NCBI GenBank assembly: GCA_045226255.1
Contig: JBGVCG010000002.1
Coordinates: forward strand, 26,349-90,348
Direction: 5' to 3'
Source: UBA1181 sp045226255
GTDB lineage: Bacteria > Bacteroidota > Bacteroidia > Bacteroidales > Paludibacteraceae
Length of the DNA: 64,000 bases
Below are positions 26,583-36,067 of this stretch, in pieces (the stretch's first letter is position 1; every line of letters starts with the position of its first letter). The position numbers and the translations under genes were made by a program. Under the pieces are notes generated by a model. The model was given only the letters and a program-made list of their open reading frames with translations, had not been told where the DNA came from and made no database searches.

Positions 26583-29039
26583 ATGACAACGTACATCGAG
26601 ACTATTTTGCCGTTACCGCTGGGCGGCACGTTCACCTATATCCTGCCGGAAGAGATGGCGGGTGAGGTGAAGGTGGGCATGCGCGTAATCGTGCCGTTTG
26701 GCCGCTCGAAGTTCTACACGGCGCTGGTCTACGGTGTGCGTTTCACACCTCCCGAGAACGTGGAGCTGAAGGAGGTGATCGGGGTGCTGGACGCTTCCCC
26801 GATCGTGCGTCCTCAGCAGATTAAGTTCTGGGAGTGGATAGCCTCGTATTACCAGTGTACGCTGGGCGAGGTCTTCAAGGCGGCTGTGCCTTCGGGTCTG
26901 AAACTGGAGAGCGAGACGACGATCTCGCTGGTGGAGGACTTCGAGGCGGAGGCCCCGCTGAAGGAGCGGGAGCAGTTGCTGCTGGATTGTTTGTCCGCCA
27001 AGGAACATACCGTCGCCGAACTGAATAAGCTGATGGGCATGAAGAATGTCCTTCCGCTGGTGAAGCGCATGATGGACATGGGGGCGGTCTCCGTGAGCGA
27101 GGAGCTGAAGGCGAAGTATAAGCCTAAGATGGAGACCTATGTCCGACTCTCCCCCGAGTATGTGGAGGAGGCGAAACTATCCGCTTTGTTTGATGCCCTG
27201 GAACGGGCGAAGAAGCAGTCTGAACTGCTGATGATTTACATCCAACTCTCTTGTTTCATGCAACCGCAGCGTCGCAAGGAGGTCTCCAAGAAGGCCTTGC
27301 TGGATGCGAAAGTATCGCCTGCCGCCTTGACGGCCATGGTCGAGAAGGGCATCTTCGAACTTTACAAGAAGGATGTGGACCGAATCGAGGAGGCTCCCTA
27401 CGAGAGCGCTCTGACACACCCCCTCTCCGAGGTGCAGCAACGTGCCTACGGGGAGATCAGGGATTCATTTGCGTCTAAGGACGTCGTGTTGCTGCATGGA
27501 GTGACCTCCAGTGGCAAGACGGAGATCTATATACACTTGATAGAGGAGACCCTGAAACTGGGTCGTCAGGTCTTGTTCCTCTTGCCTGAGATTGCCTTGA
27601 CGACGCAGATCACCAACCGGTTGAGGCGTGTGTTCGGCAATCAGTTGGGCGTTTACCATTCCAAGTTCACCGACAACGAGCGGGTGGAGATTTGGAAGAA
27701 CCTCTTGGAGGATAAATCGTACAAGGTGATATTGGGCGTTCGCTCCTCCGTTTTCCTGCCGTTCAAGAACTTAGGGCTGGTCATCGTGGACGAGGAGCAT
27801 GAGAACACCTACAAGCAATTCGATCCCGCCCCGCGCTATCATGCGCGCAATGCGGCGATCGTCTTGGCGAAGATGTCGGAGGCTAAGGTCCTGCTAGGGT
27901 CCGCGACGCCTTCGCTGGAAAGCTATGAATGTGCCCGCTCCGGCAAGTTCGGTTTGGTGGAGTTGATGACCCGCTACGAGGGCATCGAGTTGCCGGACGT
28001 CATGGTGGCGGATGTCAAGGAGGCGAGGCGTAAGAAGGAGATGGTGCGAGGGGTATTCTCCCCATTGCTCATCGAGCAGGTGCGGAAGGCTTTGGAGCGG
28101 AAGGAGCAGGTGATCCTGTTCCAGAACAGACGAGGCTTCTCGCCCTTCATGATGTGCAGGACGTGTGGCTGTGTGCCCCGTTGCCAGAATTGCGACATCA
28201 GCCTGACCTACCATAAATCCACCCATCAGTTGGTTTGCCACTATTGCGGCTATACGATGAATGTGCCGACGTTATGTCCCGCTTGCGAAACACCCGAGCT
28301 GGAGCCCCGCGGGTTCGGTACGGAAAAGATTGAGGAGGAGATTGCGGAGATCTTCCCTGGCGTGCGGGTGGTGCGTCTGGACCTGGATGTGGCGAAATCA
28401 CGGAAGAACTACGAAAAGATCATCCATGATTTCGAGGAGGGGTCGATCGATATCCTTGTTGGCACCCAAATCATATCCAAGGGCTTGGACTTCGAGCGGG
28501 TGCGTGTGGTTGGCATCCTGGATGCGGACTCCCTGCTGAACTACCCAGACTTCCGCTCTTTCGAACGGGCCTACCAGATGATGGCGCAGGTGAGCGGACG
28601 GGCGGGCAGGAAGAACAACCGAGGCATCGTGGTCATCCAGACCTCCGAGCCGGACCATCCCGTGATACGGCAGGTGCGGAACAATGATTACACCTCCATG
28701 TTCAACGTGCAGATGAATGACCGGGCGGCCTTCAAGTACCCGCCTTATTATCGTTTGATATATATTTATGTAAAAGGGAAAGAATATGCGCCCGTGAACA
28801 GTGCCGCGAACTACCTCGCCACGCTCATGCGGCAGTCCTTCGGCGACCGTGTCTACGGACCGGACAAGCCTGTCGTGGCTAGGATCCAGAACCTCTACAT
28901 CCTGAAGGTGATGCTGAAGGTGGAGCTGAAGGCGTCGGTCGAGAAGGCCAAGGCGATGTTGCGCGAACTGACCAACCTGACGTTGGCCCATCCTGCGCAT
29001 AAATCTGTTTATATTCAAGTAGATGTGGACCCGATGTGA
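26583..29039 (+). CDS. priA: Primosomal protein N' (replication restart helicase PriA)
   Basis: The 818-residue superfamily 2 helicase restarts stalled replication forks by recognising them and loading the primosome. The N-terminal DNA-binding domain begins MTTYIETILPLPLGGTFTY. Walker A GVTSSGKTE lies at about 305, DEEH near 402, and motif III GSATPS near 440. The zinc-binding loop MCRTCGCVPRCQNC ... CHYCGY ... CPAC spans about 523-570. The conserved helicase C-terminal domain includes ILVGTQIISKGLDF and QVSGRAGR. All parts are present, and length is in the upper normal range. Confidence 0.95.
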   Translation: MTTYIETILPLPLGGTFTYILPEEMAGEVKVGMRVIVPFGRSKFYTALVYGVRFTPPENVELKEVIGVLDASPIVRPQQIKFWEWIASYYQCTLGEVFKAAVPSGLKLESETTISLVEDFEAEAPLKEREQLLLDCLSAKEHTVAELNKLMGMKNVLPLVKRMMDMGAVSVSEELKAKYKPKMETYVRLSPEYVEEAKLSALFDALERAKKQSELLMIYIQLSCFMQPQRRKEVSKKALLDAKVSPAALTAMVEKGIFELYKKDVDRIEEAPYESALTHPLSEVQQRAYGEIRDSFASKDVVLLHGVTSSGKTEIYIHLIEETLKLGRQVLFLLPEIALTTQITNRLRRVFGNQLGVYHSKFTDNERVEIWKNLLEDKSYKVILGVRSSVFLPFKNLGLVIVDEEHENTYKQFDPAPRYHARNAAIVLAKMSEAKVLLGSATPSLESYECARSGKFGLVELMTRYEGIELPDVMVADVKEARRKKEMVRGVFSPLLIEQVRKALERKEQVILFQNRRGFSPFMMCRTCGCVPRCQNCDISLTYHKSTHQLVCHYCGYTMNVPTLCPACETPELEPRGFGTEKIEEEIAEIFPGVRVVRLDLDVAKSRKNYEKIIHDFEEGSIDILVGTQIISKGLDFERVRVVGILDADSLLNYPDFRSFERAYQMMAQVSGRAGRKNNRGIVVIQTSEPDHPVIRQVRNNDYTSMFNVQMNDRAAFKYPPYYRLIYIYVKGKEYAPVNSAANYLATLMRQSFGDRVYGPDKPVVARIQNLYILKVMLKVELKASVEKAKAMLRELTNLTLAHPAHKSVYIQVDVDPM

Positions 29040-29107
29040 TATCTTTCCCATATTTTTTGATTAACTTCGCGGAAATTTTGGAAGAACAGAGCAGAATATA
29101 GTTTATA

Positions 29108-30421
29108 ATGAAGTTTGAAGAATTGAATTTGGAGCCCGCCTTGATGGACGGTTTGAACGTGATGAATTTCAAGGAGATGACTCCAGTGCAGGAACAAGCG
29201 ATTCCTGTGATCTTGGAAGGAAAGGATGTGATTGCGTGTGCCCAGACGGGTACGGGTAAGACGGCCGCTTTCCTCCTCCCATTGTTGAATAAGATGTTGA
29301 AGGAGAAACATCCTGAGGATGCGGTGAATGCGATCATCATGTCGCCTACCCGCGAGCTGGCGCAACAGATTGACCAGCAGTTGGAGGGCTTCTCCTACTT
29401 CCTCCCGATCTCTTCCGTGGCGGTCTATGGAGGAAATGACGCGGGGGCTTGGGACCAGCAGAAGCGCGCCATGCAGTTGGGCGCGGATTTCGTCGTGGCG
29501 ACGCCTGGACGTCTGATTTCCCACATCAGTCTGGACAACGTGGACTTCTCACGGGTTAGCTACTTCGTCCTCGACGAGGCGGACCGTATGCTCGACATGG
29601 GTTTCTTCGACGATATCATACAAATTGTGAAAAAACTTCCCGCGGATAGGCAAACCATCATGTTCTCTGCCACCATGCCGCCTAAGATCAAGAAGTTGGC
29701 GGAATCGATCCTCCGTGACCCTGTCATGGTGAACATCGCCACCTCCAAGCCGGCGGACGGTGTCACGCAGGGTGCGTATGTTTGCTATGAGACGCAGAAA
29801 CTCGCTCTAGTTCAATCCCTATTCGCTGATAAGAAAGACGAGAAGATCATCGTATTCTCTTCCTCCAAACAGAAGGTGAAGGAGGTGGCCCGCAGCCTGC
29901 GTAGGATGAAGCTGCGTGCGGTGGAGATCCATTCAGACCTAGAGCAGCCGGAGCGCGACCAGGCTCTGCTCGACTTCAAGAGCGGTAAGGTTAACATCCT
30001 TGTGGCGACCGACATCATATCGAGGGGTATCGACATCGAGAACGTCGATGTGGTGCTCAACTACGACGTGCCGCATGATGCGGAGGATTATATCCACCGT
30101 ATCGGACGTACGGCCCGTGCCCAGAAGGAGGGTGCTGGTATCACCTTCATCTCCGAGATGGACCAGTTCCGTTTCCAGCGTATCGAGAAGTTCCTCCAGA
30201 AGGAGGTCGAGAAATACCCGTTGCCGGAAGGCTTGGGCGAGGCGCCTGCCTATAACCCGAAGAAGGATGGCGGACGCTCCAGACATGGAGGAGGGGATGG
30301 ACGCAAGTTCCACCATCGTCCGAAAGGAAATGGCGCGAAGGGTGCCAATCAGGGTGACGCCCCTAAGAAGAGTGGGGGATCGCACCACCATAGACGTAAG
30401 AATCCTGGTCACAACCAATAA
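29108..30421 (+). CDS. rhlE: DEAD-box RNA helicase (RhlE type)
   Basis: The 437-residue protein unwinds RNA with ATP. The DEAD-box core shows a Q motif (FKEMTPVQEQAIP at about 18-30), AQTGTGKT (about 45-52), PTRELAQQ, VATPGRL, DEAD in VLDEADRMLDMGF, SAT, and the C-terminal HRIGRTAR. The last about 60 residues are rich in Gly, Lys, His and Arg (SRHGGGDGRKFHHRPK), a disordered RNA-binding tail typical of RhlE-type proteins. The paralogue cannot be fixed from the motifs alone. A TAACTTCG box at 29062-29069 is a candidate promoter. A phosphatase gene starts 10 nt downstream. Confidence 0.9.
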   Translation: MKFEELNLEPALMDGLNVMNFKEMTPVQEQAIPVILEGKDVIACAQTGTGKTAAFLLPLLNKMLKEKHPEDAVNAIIMSPTRELAQQIDQQLEGFSYFLPISSVAVYGGNDAGAWDQQKRAMQLGADFVVATPGRLISHISLDNVDFSRVSYFVLDEADRMLDMGFFDDIIQIVKKLPADRQTIMFSATMPPKIKKLAESILRDPVMVNIATSKPADGVTQGAYVCYETQKLALVQSLFADKKDEKIIVFSSSKQKVKEVARSLRRMKLRAVEIHSDLEQPERDQALLDFKSGKVNILVATDIISRGIDIENVDVVLNYDVPHDAEDYIHRIGRTARAQKEGAGITFISEMDQFRFQRIEKFLQKEVEKYPLPEGLGEAPAYNPKKDGGRSRHGGGDGRKFHHRPKGNGAKGANQGDAPKKSGGSHHHRRKNPGHNQ

Positions 30422-30431
30422 TTCATAGAGG

Positions 30432-30902
30432 ATGGGAAAGAAACGCATTCTTTTTGTCTGCTTGGGCAATATCTGCCGTTCCGCGGCCGCTGAGGCTGTG
30501 ATGAAGGCGTTGCTGGAGCGCAAGGGCTTGGCGGACCGCTACGTGGTGGACTCCGCCGGTATCCTGAACTACCATGCGGGCGAGCCTGCCGACCCGCGTA
30601 TGATCGCCGCCGCGAAGACACGGGGGTATGATGTGACCTCCATCTCACGACCAGTCCTCTTCTCTGACTTCGACGATTTTGATATCATCGTGGGAATGGA
30701 CGATGACAATGTGGAGTCGCTGATGGACAAGACCCACACCGACGAGCAACGCAGGAAGATCCATCAGATGACTGAGTTCTGCATCCTCATGCACGACACT
30801 TACGTGCCGGACCCCTACTATGGTGGCTCGGCTGGCTTCACCCATGTGATGGATTTGCTGGAGGATGCTTGCGAGGGGTTGCTGAATTACTTGGAGAATT
30901 AA
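30432..30902 (+). CDS. Low molecular weight protein tyrosine phosphatase
   Basis: The 156-residue protein carries the P-loop CLGNICRS (C10 nucleophile, CX5R with R16) and the general-acid motif VPDPYYGG near 129-136. It follows the helicase gene by 10 nt, and a short hairpin terminator lies beyond. It should dephosphorylate phosphotyrosine, or act on arginine-phosphorylated proteins as some family members do. Its partner kinase is not in the window. Confidence 0.93.
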   Translation: MGKKRILFVCLGNICRSAAAEAVMKALLERKGLADRYVVDSAGILNYHAGEPADPRMIAAAKTRGYDVTSISRPVLFSDFDDFDIIVGMDDDNVESLMDKTHTDEQRRKIHQMTEFCILMHDTYVPDPYYGGSAGFTHVMDLLEDACEGLLNYLEN

Positions 30903-30928
30903 GAAACGATAGTTCGACGTAGTCAATT
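30903..30928 (+). repeat. Copy 1 of a dispersed 26-nt intergenic repeat
   Basis: A 26-nt element containing AGTTCGACGTAGTCAATT starts right after the phosphatase stop. Near-identical copies lie at 61720-61745 and 61748-61773, so this is a repeat family and not part of the gene. Confidence 0.75.
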
Positions 30929-30955
30929 AAGAGTTGTTGGGCTGTATATAATAAA

Positions 30956-30985
30956 AAAGGCGGATCGGAGGGATTCGCCTTTCGT
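30956..30985. terminator. Short bidirectional terminator between the phosphatase and the lipoprotein gene
   Basis: AAAGGCG (30956-30962) pairs with CGCCTTT (30976-30982). The minus-strand side has a good T tail (TTTTTTATTATA), so it serves mainly the minus-strand lipoprotein gene. Confidence 0.7.
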
Positions 30986-31003
30986 TTTGTTGCCATGTTA
31001 TTT

Positions 31004-31954
31004 TCATTCCTGCCAGAAATAGGTGTCGGTGGCGTAGCCAGTGTTTTGCAAAATTGTACGTTTTGTCGGAGATATGATTGTGACCGGGGAAGAACCTACT
31101 TGCATACACATTGCAACCATGTTAGCATATTCGACCGCATCACGTTGAAAGACAGTCGAGAACTCTGTTCCATTCCATATAAGATAGAAGCAATCCGAAG
31201 CTCCATCTCCCATAGTGAATTCGCCGTGATTCCGACCGTCGTTTGTGATGATATTGAATGTGACTCTTCTGAGATCATTGGTGACAGATGTACTGATGAT
31301 TTTGAGTGTTCCTCCTATGCCTAATGTCTCATTGCTGAACTTGTATTCTTTGCCGCTGACGGCTTCAAATTCTAAAGATTTTTTCTTGTCCTGTTGGCTG
31401 TCCTTCTGTTTGATATATTCATCGATAGATTCGTTAACTTTTATGAATGAGTAGTCATAGTATTCTCCTGCTGTCTCATCTCCAAACCTTTCTCGAATAA
31501 CCATTTCCGTCTTTGTCAGTGAGATGATGGTGTAGATATGTTTTTCTCCTTCATCGTATATGTAGATATATCCGTTGGAGTATTTCCATGATCCTACTAG
31601 GTTTTTTTCCGTGGTTTTGTTGTAACTGCTAATGGCGTATTCAAATCCTGATTCTGCATCGAGAAAATAATAGTGTTTGTCATCTACGTCGTCCGTCCAT
31701 TTGTATTCTAAGGCTTTCCCTTTAGATATAGCATAGCCTTTGTAGGATACACACTTCCAATTCACCATCACGTCAGCCTCGTCTGCTACGATAGCTTTGT
31801 CTACGGTATTCGTGTATTGTTCGTTGTTGTTACAATTGCAACTGTTGTTGTCATTGTCATCGTCGTTGTCATCGCCACAAGAGGAGAGGACAAACATTGT
31901 TGCCAGTGCGGTCGCAAGGCAAGCGAATTTGTTGTACGTGAAAATTTTTCTCAT
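31004..31954 (-). CDS. Secreted lipoprotein of unknown function, aspartate-rich N-terminus
   Basis: The 316-residue protein starts with a lipoprotein signal (MFVLSSCGDDNDDDNDNN, Cys at about 26). The run of acidic residues after the cysteine resembles the lipoprotein export signal that sends Bacteroidota lipoproteins to the cell surface. The rest is a beta-rich, Tyr-rich sequence with two similar parts (YEYAISSYNK.../YKFSNETLGIGGTLKI...) and may be a lipocalin-like or calycin-like fold; I cannot assign a family. It stands alone and faces the UDG-family gene with a 297-nt region between. A terminator lies beyond its stop. Confidence 0.7.
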   Translation of the reverse strand: MRKIFTYNKFACLATALATMFVLSSCGDDNDDDNDNNSCNCNNNEQYTNTVDKAIVADEADVMVNWKCVSYKGYAISKGKALEYKWTDDVDDKHYYFLDAESGFEYAISSYNKTTEKNLVGSWKYSNGYIYIYDEGEKHIYTIISLTKTEMVIRERFGDETAGEYYDYSFIKVNESIDEYIKQKDSQQDKKKSLEFEAVSGKEYKFSNETLGIGGTLKIISTSVTNDLRRVTFNIITNDGRNHGEFTMGDGASDCFYLIWNGTEFSTVFQRDAVEYANMVAMCMQVGSSPVTIISPTKRTILQNTGYATDTYFWQE

Positions 31955-32217
31955 AATCTATTCGTTTTGAGGATCTTGAAATTATGTCTCACTCGTGACG
32001 TAAGACCCGTTAACCATCAGAATAAGTAGTGCCTATTATTAGACAATCAGTCAAAGATAATTCTTGTTCTATCGATTGACCCAGTTATTTAATCTAAAAA
32101 TCACCCTCTCCCCCTATTTTCTTAATTATTGTCAATGAATGACATGTGCTAATGGTATGTTTATGAATCGGTGAAAGACGGAATGCCTCCCTATGCGCAT
32201 CCCTCAAGGAATAATCG

Positions 32218-32225
32218 TATATTTG
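32218..32225 (+). promoter_or_regulatory. -7 promoter element (TATATTTG) of the UDG-superfamily gene
   Basis: An exact TAnnTTTG match lies 26 nt before the ATG at 32252 in the divergent region 31955-32251. The rest of that region is AT-rich with no other clear site. Confidence 0.65.
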
Positions 32226-32251
32226 TCCCGCAATACCAAAGCTAAAGTCTA

Positions 32252-32863
32252 ATGTCTACAATGCTGGACATCCAAAATATAGAGCGATCGACCGGTTCGG
32301 TGGAGTATCATCCGCTGAAGCCCTTCCTGCCCTCTTCCGCGAAGGTGCTTTTCCTAGGCAGTTTTCCTCCGCCGAGAGCCCGTTGGTGCATGGACTTCTT
32401 CTATCCTAATTTCATCAATGACCATTGGCGCATTATGGGTTTCCTCTTTTTCGGGGAGAAGGACTATTTTGTGGAAAGCGGTCGGAAGCGTTTCTGCCTG
32501 GAGCGCATCGTGGCGTTCCTCCAGCAGACCGGCATCGGCTATTATGACACGGCCACGGCGGTCAGACGGCTGAAGGATAATGCCTCGGACAAGTTTCTGG
32601 AGGTGGTGGAGCTGACCGATGTTGAGGCTCTTTTGAAAAGAATTCCCTCCTGCAAGGTGGTGGTCACCACGGGCGAGAAAGCCACGCAGAACCTTATGGA
32701 CTCCTTCTCGTTGCCGGAGATGCCGAAGGTCGGTACCCATGTCCCGTTGTGTGGTGACACTGTTCTGTTCCGTTTGCCCTCCTCCTCGCGCGCCTATCCG
32801 CTGAGCCTGGAGAAGAAGGTGGAGGCGTATCGTAAGATGTTCGAGTTTGCGGGGATTCTGTGA
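32252..32863 (+). CDS. Uracil-DNA glycosylase superfamily protein
   Basis: The 203-residue protein has the UDG fold signatures LFLGSFPPPRARW (about 34-46) and LPSSSRAYP (about 170-178), in the places of the GExPG and HPSP motifs. It belongs to a Bacteroidota subgroup whose substrate has not been defined, so uracil or mismatch removal is inferred. The first motif lacks the usual activating Glu/Asp pattern, and the second has SSS where families 4 and 5 have HPS. It could be a catalytically altered member. It is monocistronic. Confidence 0.75.
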   Translation: MSTMLDIQNIERSTGSVEYHPLKPFLPSSAKVLFLGSFPPPRARWCMDFFYPNFINDHWRIMGFLFFGEKDYFVESGRKRFCLERIVAFLQQTGIGYYDTATAVRRLKDNASDKFLEVVELTDVEALLKRIPSCKVVVTTGEKATQNLMDSFSLPEMPKVGTHVPLCGDTVLFRLPSSSRAYPLSLEKKVEAYRKMFEFAGIL

Positions 32864-33077
32864 AGAATCCGTTTTTTATGTAGATATATATAATAAATAT
32901 ATTCGATGTTTTGATTTGCTCTCTTGTTTACATTGTTAATATCGTGTGAAATATTTGTTTATTTAATATTAGTGTGATTGCAAAATAATCTATGCTAAGT
33001 GTATGATTTATATGTTTTTAATTATCTATATAGAATATACAACGGACAAGAAAATATAAAATAAATATATAAATGCT
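32864..33077. other. AT-rich intergenic region before the calpain locus
   Basis: This 214-bp region is very AT-rich with no open reading frame of useful size, RNA gene or clear inverted repeat. It ends where the calpain promoter starts. Confidence 0.6.
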
Positions 33078-33107
33078 TTGACTTTTCGGTTTTTTAGCAT
33101 ATATTTG
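33078..33107 (+). promoter_or_regulatory. Promoter of calpain genes 1 and 2 (TTG-N19-TATATTTG)
   Basis: TTG at 33078-33080 and TATATTTG at 33100-33107, 19 nt apart, fit the Bacteroidota consensus exactly. It predicts transcription from about 33114, giving a roughly 255-nt leader before the ATG at 33369. Confidence 0.8.
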
Positions 33108-33368
33108 AGTTGATAATAAATAATAAGAGCGTTATTAGTCTAATATGTGTTGATGTGTAATTGTTTTAATCGAAAAAACAATTTGATTTGTTGATGTGTA
33201 TATGATACTATGTGAGTGTACAGTGTGAATCTTTCCGAGTATGGTCTTGAAAAATAGGAGGAATGGTATAGATGTGTCGTTTCTAGGAAGGTTGTCTGCT
33301 GGACAGTTCCGGGTTGTTTTTATTATGTAAGTATAGCACCTATTTATTAACTAAATAAATTTAATAAC
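33108..33368 (+). promoter_or_regulatory. Long 5' leader of calpain genes 1 and 2, with conserved blocks
   Basis: The leader shares several blocks with the leader of calpain gene 3. Direct repeats of TTGATGTGTA lie at 33150-33159 and 33191-33200 (41 nt start to start). A 44-nt block just before the start (33325-33368) contains GTAAGTATAGCACC and TTTATTAACTAAATAAATT; it is the same in the other leader except for one base. The distances from the -7 box and between the repeats are identical in both leaders, so the arrangement looks selected. Confidence 0.7.
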
Positions 33369-34565
33369 ATGAAACAAGAAATCAAGTTGACCGCCATCAA
33401 CCCGTTTGCGGTTGCTGAGCAAGTGCTGGGAAAGAAAGTGAAGTGGGATAGTCTTGAAGATCCGGAGGAGACGTTATCTAGCGTATTTAATGTGCCAAAG
33501 AAAGAGTTGTTCGCACATGATTCCATTTTGATAAACCCGATGTTGTCCGAGAAGCGTGAGCTTCTGTCTGCGGAGAAAGCACAAGCACGTTTGAAACAAT
33601 TCCTTGATGGAAAATCTGCTAAAAGATTGTCGTTGAAAAAGAGTGCGATCTCTGATCGTGTTGCGCTGAAAGAAATATCCAGCAAGACTATGGAGGCGAT
33701 TTTTGCGAAATCGACACCTGCTGGAACTTCTAATAATACTGAGTGGAACCCATCCAATGTGGTTTGGTTGGACAAGGGAGATTATTTCGAGGATTTGGCG
33801 GAACTGACCGACCCTATACAGGGAGGATTGGCCGATTGTTATTTTATCTCCGCCCTTTGTTCTGTGGCATGGTCTAGGCCTTATGCGATCCTCAATTCGA
33901 CCTCTCCTTACGGAGATGAGGAGTCTCCGTTACACCAAGTCTTTTTTTATAACGAAAAGGGAGTAAGGGAGTTTGTTGAGGTCGATGAGTTGTGCCCTTG
34001 CAATCCAAGCACCCAAAGACTGATCTATGCCTCTTCTTATGACGAAGGCGAGATTTGGCCTGCCGTGATGGAGAAAGCCTATGCGAAGTGGAAAACGGGT
34101 AACACCACGCAAAAACCTGATTATTCGAAACTCGCATGGGGCGACCCTGTTGAGGCGTGTCGTCAACTGATTGGCGGAACACCAACATATATGTTTAATA
34201 ACGAAATGACTGCTAGACAAATCTCCAATGTGGTTAGATATAATTCTTTGGATCGTAAAACGATTAATCCGATGGTTGCTTGGACATATTCGTCCCAACC
34301 GGCAGGATGTGATTATGCGAGCGCGCATATTGTGGCGAGCCATGCCTATTCCATTTTGGGTTGGGATAATGATGGCAGCCAATATTATGTTGTCCTCAGG
34401 AATCCATGGGGAACGTACCCTGGCGTGTTAGATCGTCTGGGAGGTAATTATGCTGGCGTGATCAATCGTCTGTGGAATGCGTTCCCATATGGACAGAATG
34501 GTGTCTTCGCCATGAAGGTGGAAACATTCAAGAAATATTTCTATGGTTTTGGTGTAGTGAAATAA
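33369..34565 (+). CDS. Calpain-family cysteine protease, tandem copy 1
   Basis: The 398-residue protein has a roughly 130-residue N-terminal region shared only with its two neighbours. A C2-family protease domain follows, with the full triad: C157 in QGGLADCYFISALC, H325 in SHAYSILGWD, N345 in LRNPWGTY. The GEIWPAVMEKAYAKW helix, typical of calpains, is present at about 227-241. No signal peptide, membrane segment or calcium-binding EF-hand is seen. Activity on protein substrates in the cytosol, or after export by an unknown route, is inferred. It is transcribed with copy 2, which starts 34 nt after its stop. It is less GC-rich than the core genes nearby. Confidence 0.88.
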   Translation: MKQEIKLTAINPFAVAEQVLGKKVKWDSLEDPEETLSSVFNVPKKELFAHDSILINPMLSEKRELLSAEKAQARLKQFLDGKSAKRLSLKKSAISDRVALKEISSKTMEAIFAKSTPAGTSNNTEWNPSNVVWLDKGDYFEDLAELTDPIQGGLADCYFISALCSVAWSRPYAILNSTSPYGDEESPLHQVFFYNEKGVREFVEVDELCPCNPSTQRLIYASSYDEGEIWPAVMEKAYAKWKTGNTTQKPDYSKLAWGDPVEACRQLIGGTPTYMFNNEMTARQISNVVRYNSLDRKTINPMVAWTYSSQPAGCDYASAHIVASHAYSILGWDNDGSQYYVVLRNPWGTYPGVLDRLGGNYAGVINRLWNAFPYGQNGVFAMKVETFKKYFYGFGVVK

Positions 34566-34598
34566 ACCTTTCTTTATTAACCAAATAAATTTAATAAC

Positions 34599-35792
34599 AT
34601 GGAACAAGAACTTAAATTGACCGCTATCAACCCGTTTGCGGTTGCTGAGCAAGTGTTAGGAAAAAAAGTAAAGTGGGATGAACTTGAAGATCAAGAAGAG
34701 TCTCTTGCAGGGGTATTTAATGTGCCGAAGGAAGAGCTGTTCGCTCACGATTCTGTCATAATTAACCCTATGTTGTCCGCAAAAGGTGAACTTTTGACAC
34801 GTGAAAAAGCTCAGACTCAGTTGAAAACTTATCTTGAGGCTAAAACTGTTAAGAAACTGACATTGAAGACTCGATCAATCAAGCAAATCGCATTGAAAGA
34901 TATCGCTAGTAAAACCATTAATGCAGTCTTCTTGGAATCGGTTAAATCTGCGAAGAATACGGAGTGGAATCCTGCGAACACTGTATGGTTGGATAAAGGA
35001 GACTATTTTGAGGATGTGGCAGAATTGACTGATCCTGTTCAAGGCTCTTTGGCGGATTGCTATTATATTTCTGCTCTTTGCTCTGTGGCTTGGTCAAGAC
35101 CGTATGCAATAATCAATGCCACATCTCCGTCTCGTAATGGGAACGAAGATTCTCCGTTACATCAGGTTCCTTTCTATAACACAAAGGGCACTATAGAAAA
35201 TGTTGTTGTGGGTGAGGCGGTTCCATGTAGTTCTAGCACGAAAAACATTCTCTATGCATCATCTGCTGACTCTGGTGAAATATGGCCTGCTGTAATGGAA
35301 AAAGCATATGCTAAGTGGAAGACTGGCAACACTACGGATAAACCTAATTTCTTGAGTATTGAATATGGTGATTGCGTTGAAGCTTGTCGTCAACTGATCG
35401 GTGGCACGAAGACTTACAAGTACACTAGTGATATGACTGCCAGCCAAATCGCCACATTCGTTAGAAGCAACTCGCTGAGTCGTAGAACATTTAATCCTAT
35501 GGTCGCTTGGACTCCATCAAGACAACCAAGCGGATGTGATTATGCTAGGGCACATATAGTGGCAAACCACGCTTATTCTATATTGGGCTGGGTTTCTAGT
35601 AACAATTCCTATTACATTGTCCTCAGAAACCCATGGGGAACCTATCATGGAGTATTGGATTGTTTGAGCGGTAGTTATTCGGGTATGCTGAATGATAATT
35701 GGCACAATTTCACATATGGCAGAAATGGTGTTTTTGCCATGAAAGTGGATACCTTCAAGAAGTATTTCAGTGGCTTAGGCGTAGTGAAATAA
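34599..35792 (+). CDS. Calpain-family cysteine protease, tandem copy 2
   Basis: The 397-residue protein is colinear with copy 1 over its whole length. Its triad is C154 (QGSLADCYYISALC), H324 (NHAYSILGWV) and N344 (LRNPWGTY). The N-terminal region repeats the shared start KLTAINPFAVAEQVL. The 33 nt before its ATG repeat the ACCT..TTTATTAAC.AAATAAATT block found before the other two copies, so the duplicated unit included the translation-start region. It shares the promoter of copy 1 and ends at its own terminator. Catalytic residues are intact, so this is not a decaying copy. Confidence 0.88.
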   Translation: MEQELKLTAINPFAVAEQVLGKKVKWDELEDQEESLAGVFNVPKEELFAHDSVIINPMLSAKGELLTREKAQTQLKTYLEAKTVKKLTLKTRSIKQIALKDIASKTINAVFLESVKSAKNTEWNPANTVWLDKGDYFEDVAELTDPVQGSLADCYYISALCSVAWSRPYAIINATSPSRNGNEDSPLHQVPFYNTKGTIENVVVGEAVPCSSSTKNILYASSADSGEIWPAVMEKAYAKWKTGNTTDKPNFLSIEYGDCVEACRQLIGGTKTYKYTSDMTASQIATFVRSNSLSRRTFNPMVAWTPSRQPSGCDYARAHIVANHAYSILGWVSSNNSYYIVLRNPWGTYHGVLDCLSGSYSGMLNDNWHNFTYGRNGVFAMKVDTFKKYFSGLGVVK

Positions 35793-35842
35793 AAACATCT
35801 TCTTGTTGGTTCGTTCAGTAATTAGCTGACCATTTTTTCACC

Positions 35843-35884
35843 CGTCCGCAATGTCGAATATATAGGCGTTGCGGACGTTTTTTT
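35843..35884 (+). terminator. Intrinsic terminator of calpain genes 1 and 2
   Basis: CGTCCGCAA (35843-35851) pairs with TTGCGGACG (35869-35877) and is followed by T7. It is similar in sequence to the terminator after calpain gene 3, so it was duplicated with the gene. Confidence 0.88.
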
Positions 35885-36067
35885 GTCTAAGCTTGGATGC
35901 GTCCCCTTCCCGATTGTTGGCGTTTCGTTCCCTTCCTTTTGTGGACTTTAAAAATCCGTTTCGTGGTTTTGTATTGTTATATATCAAAATAATAATTCGT
36001 GTATTTGTATTAAATGTTTGTATAATAATCCAATAACAATAAAATGCAGTAAAAATAGATAATAGAT

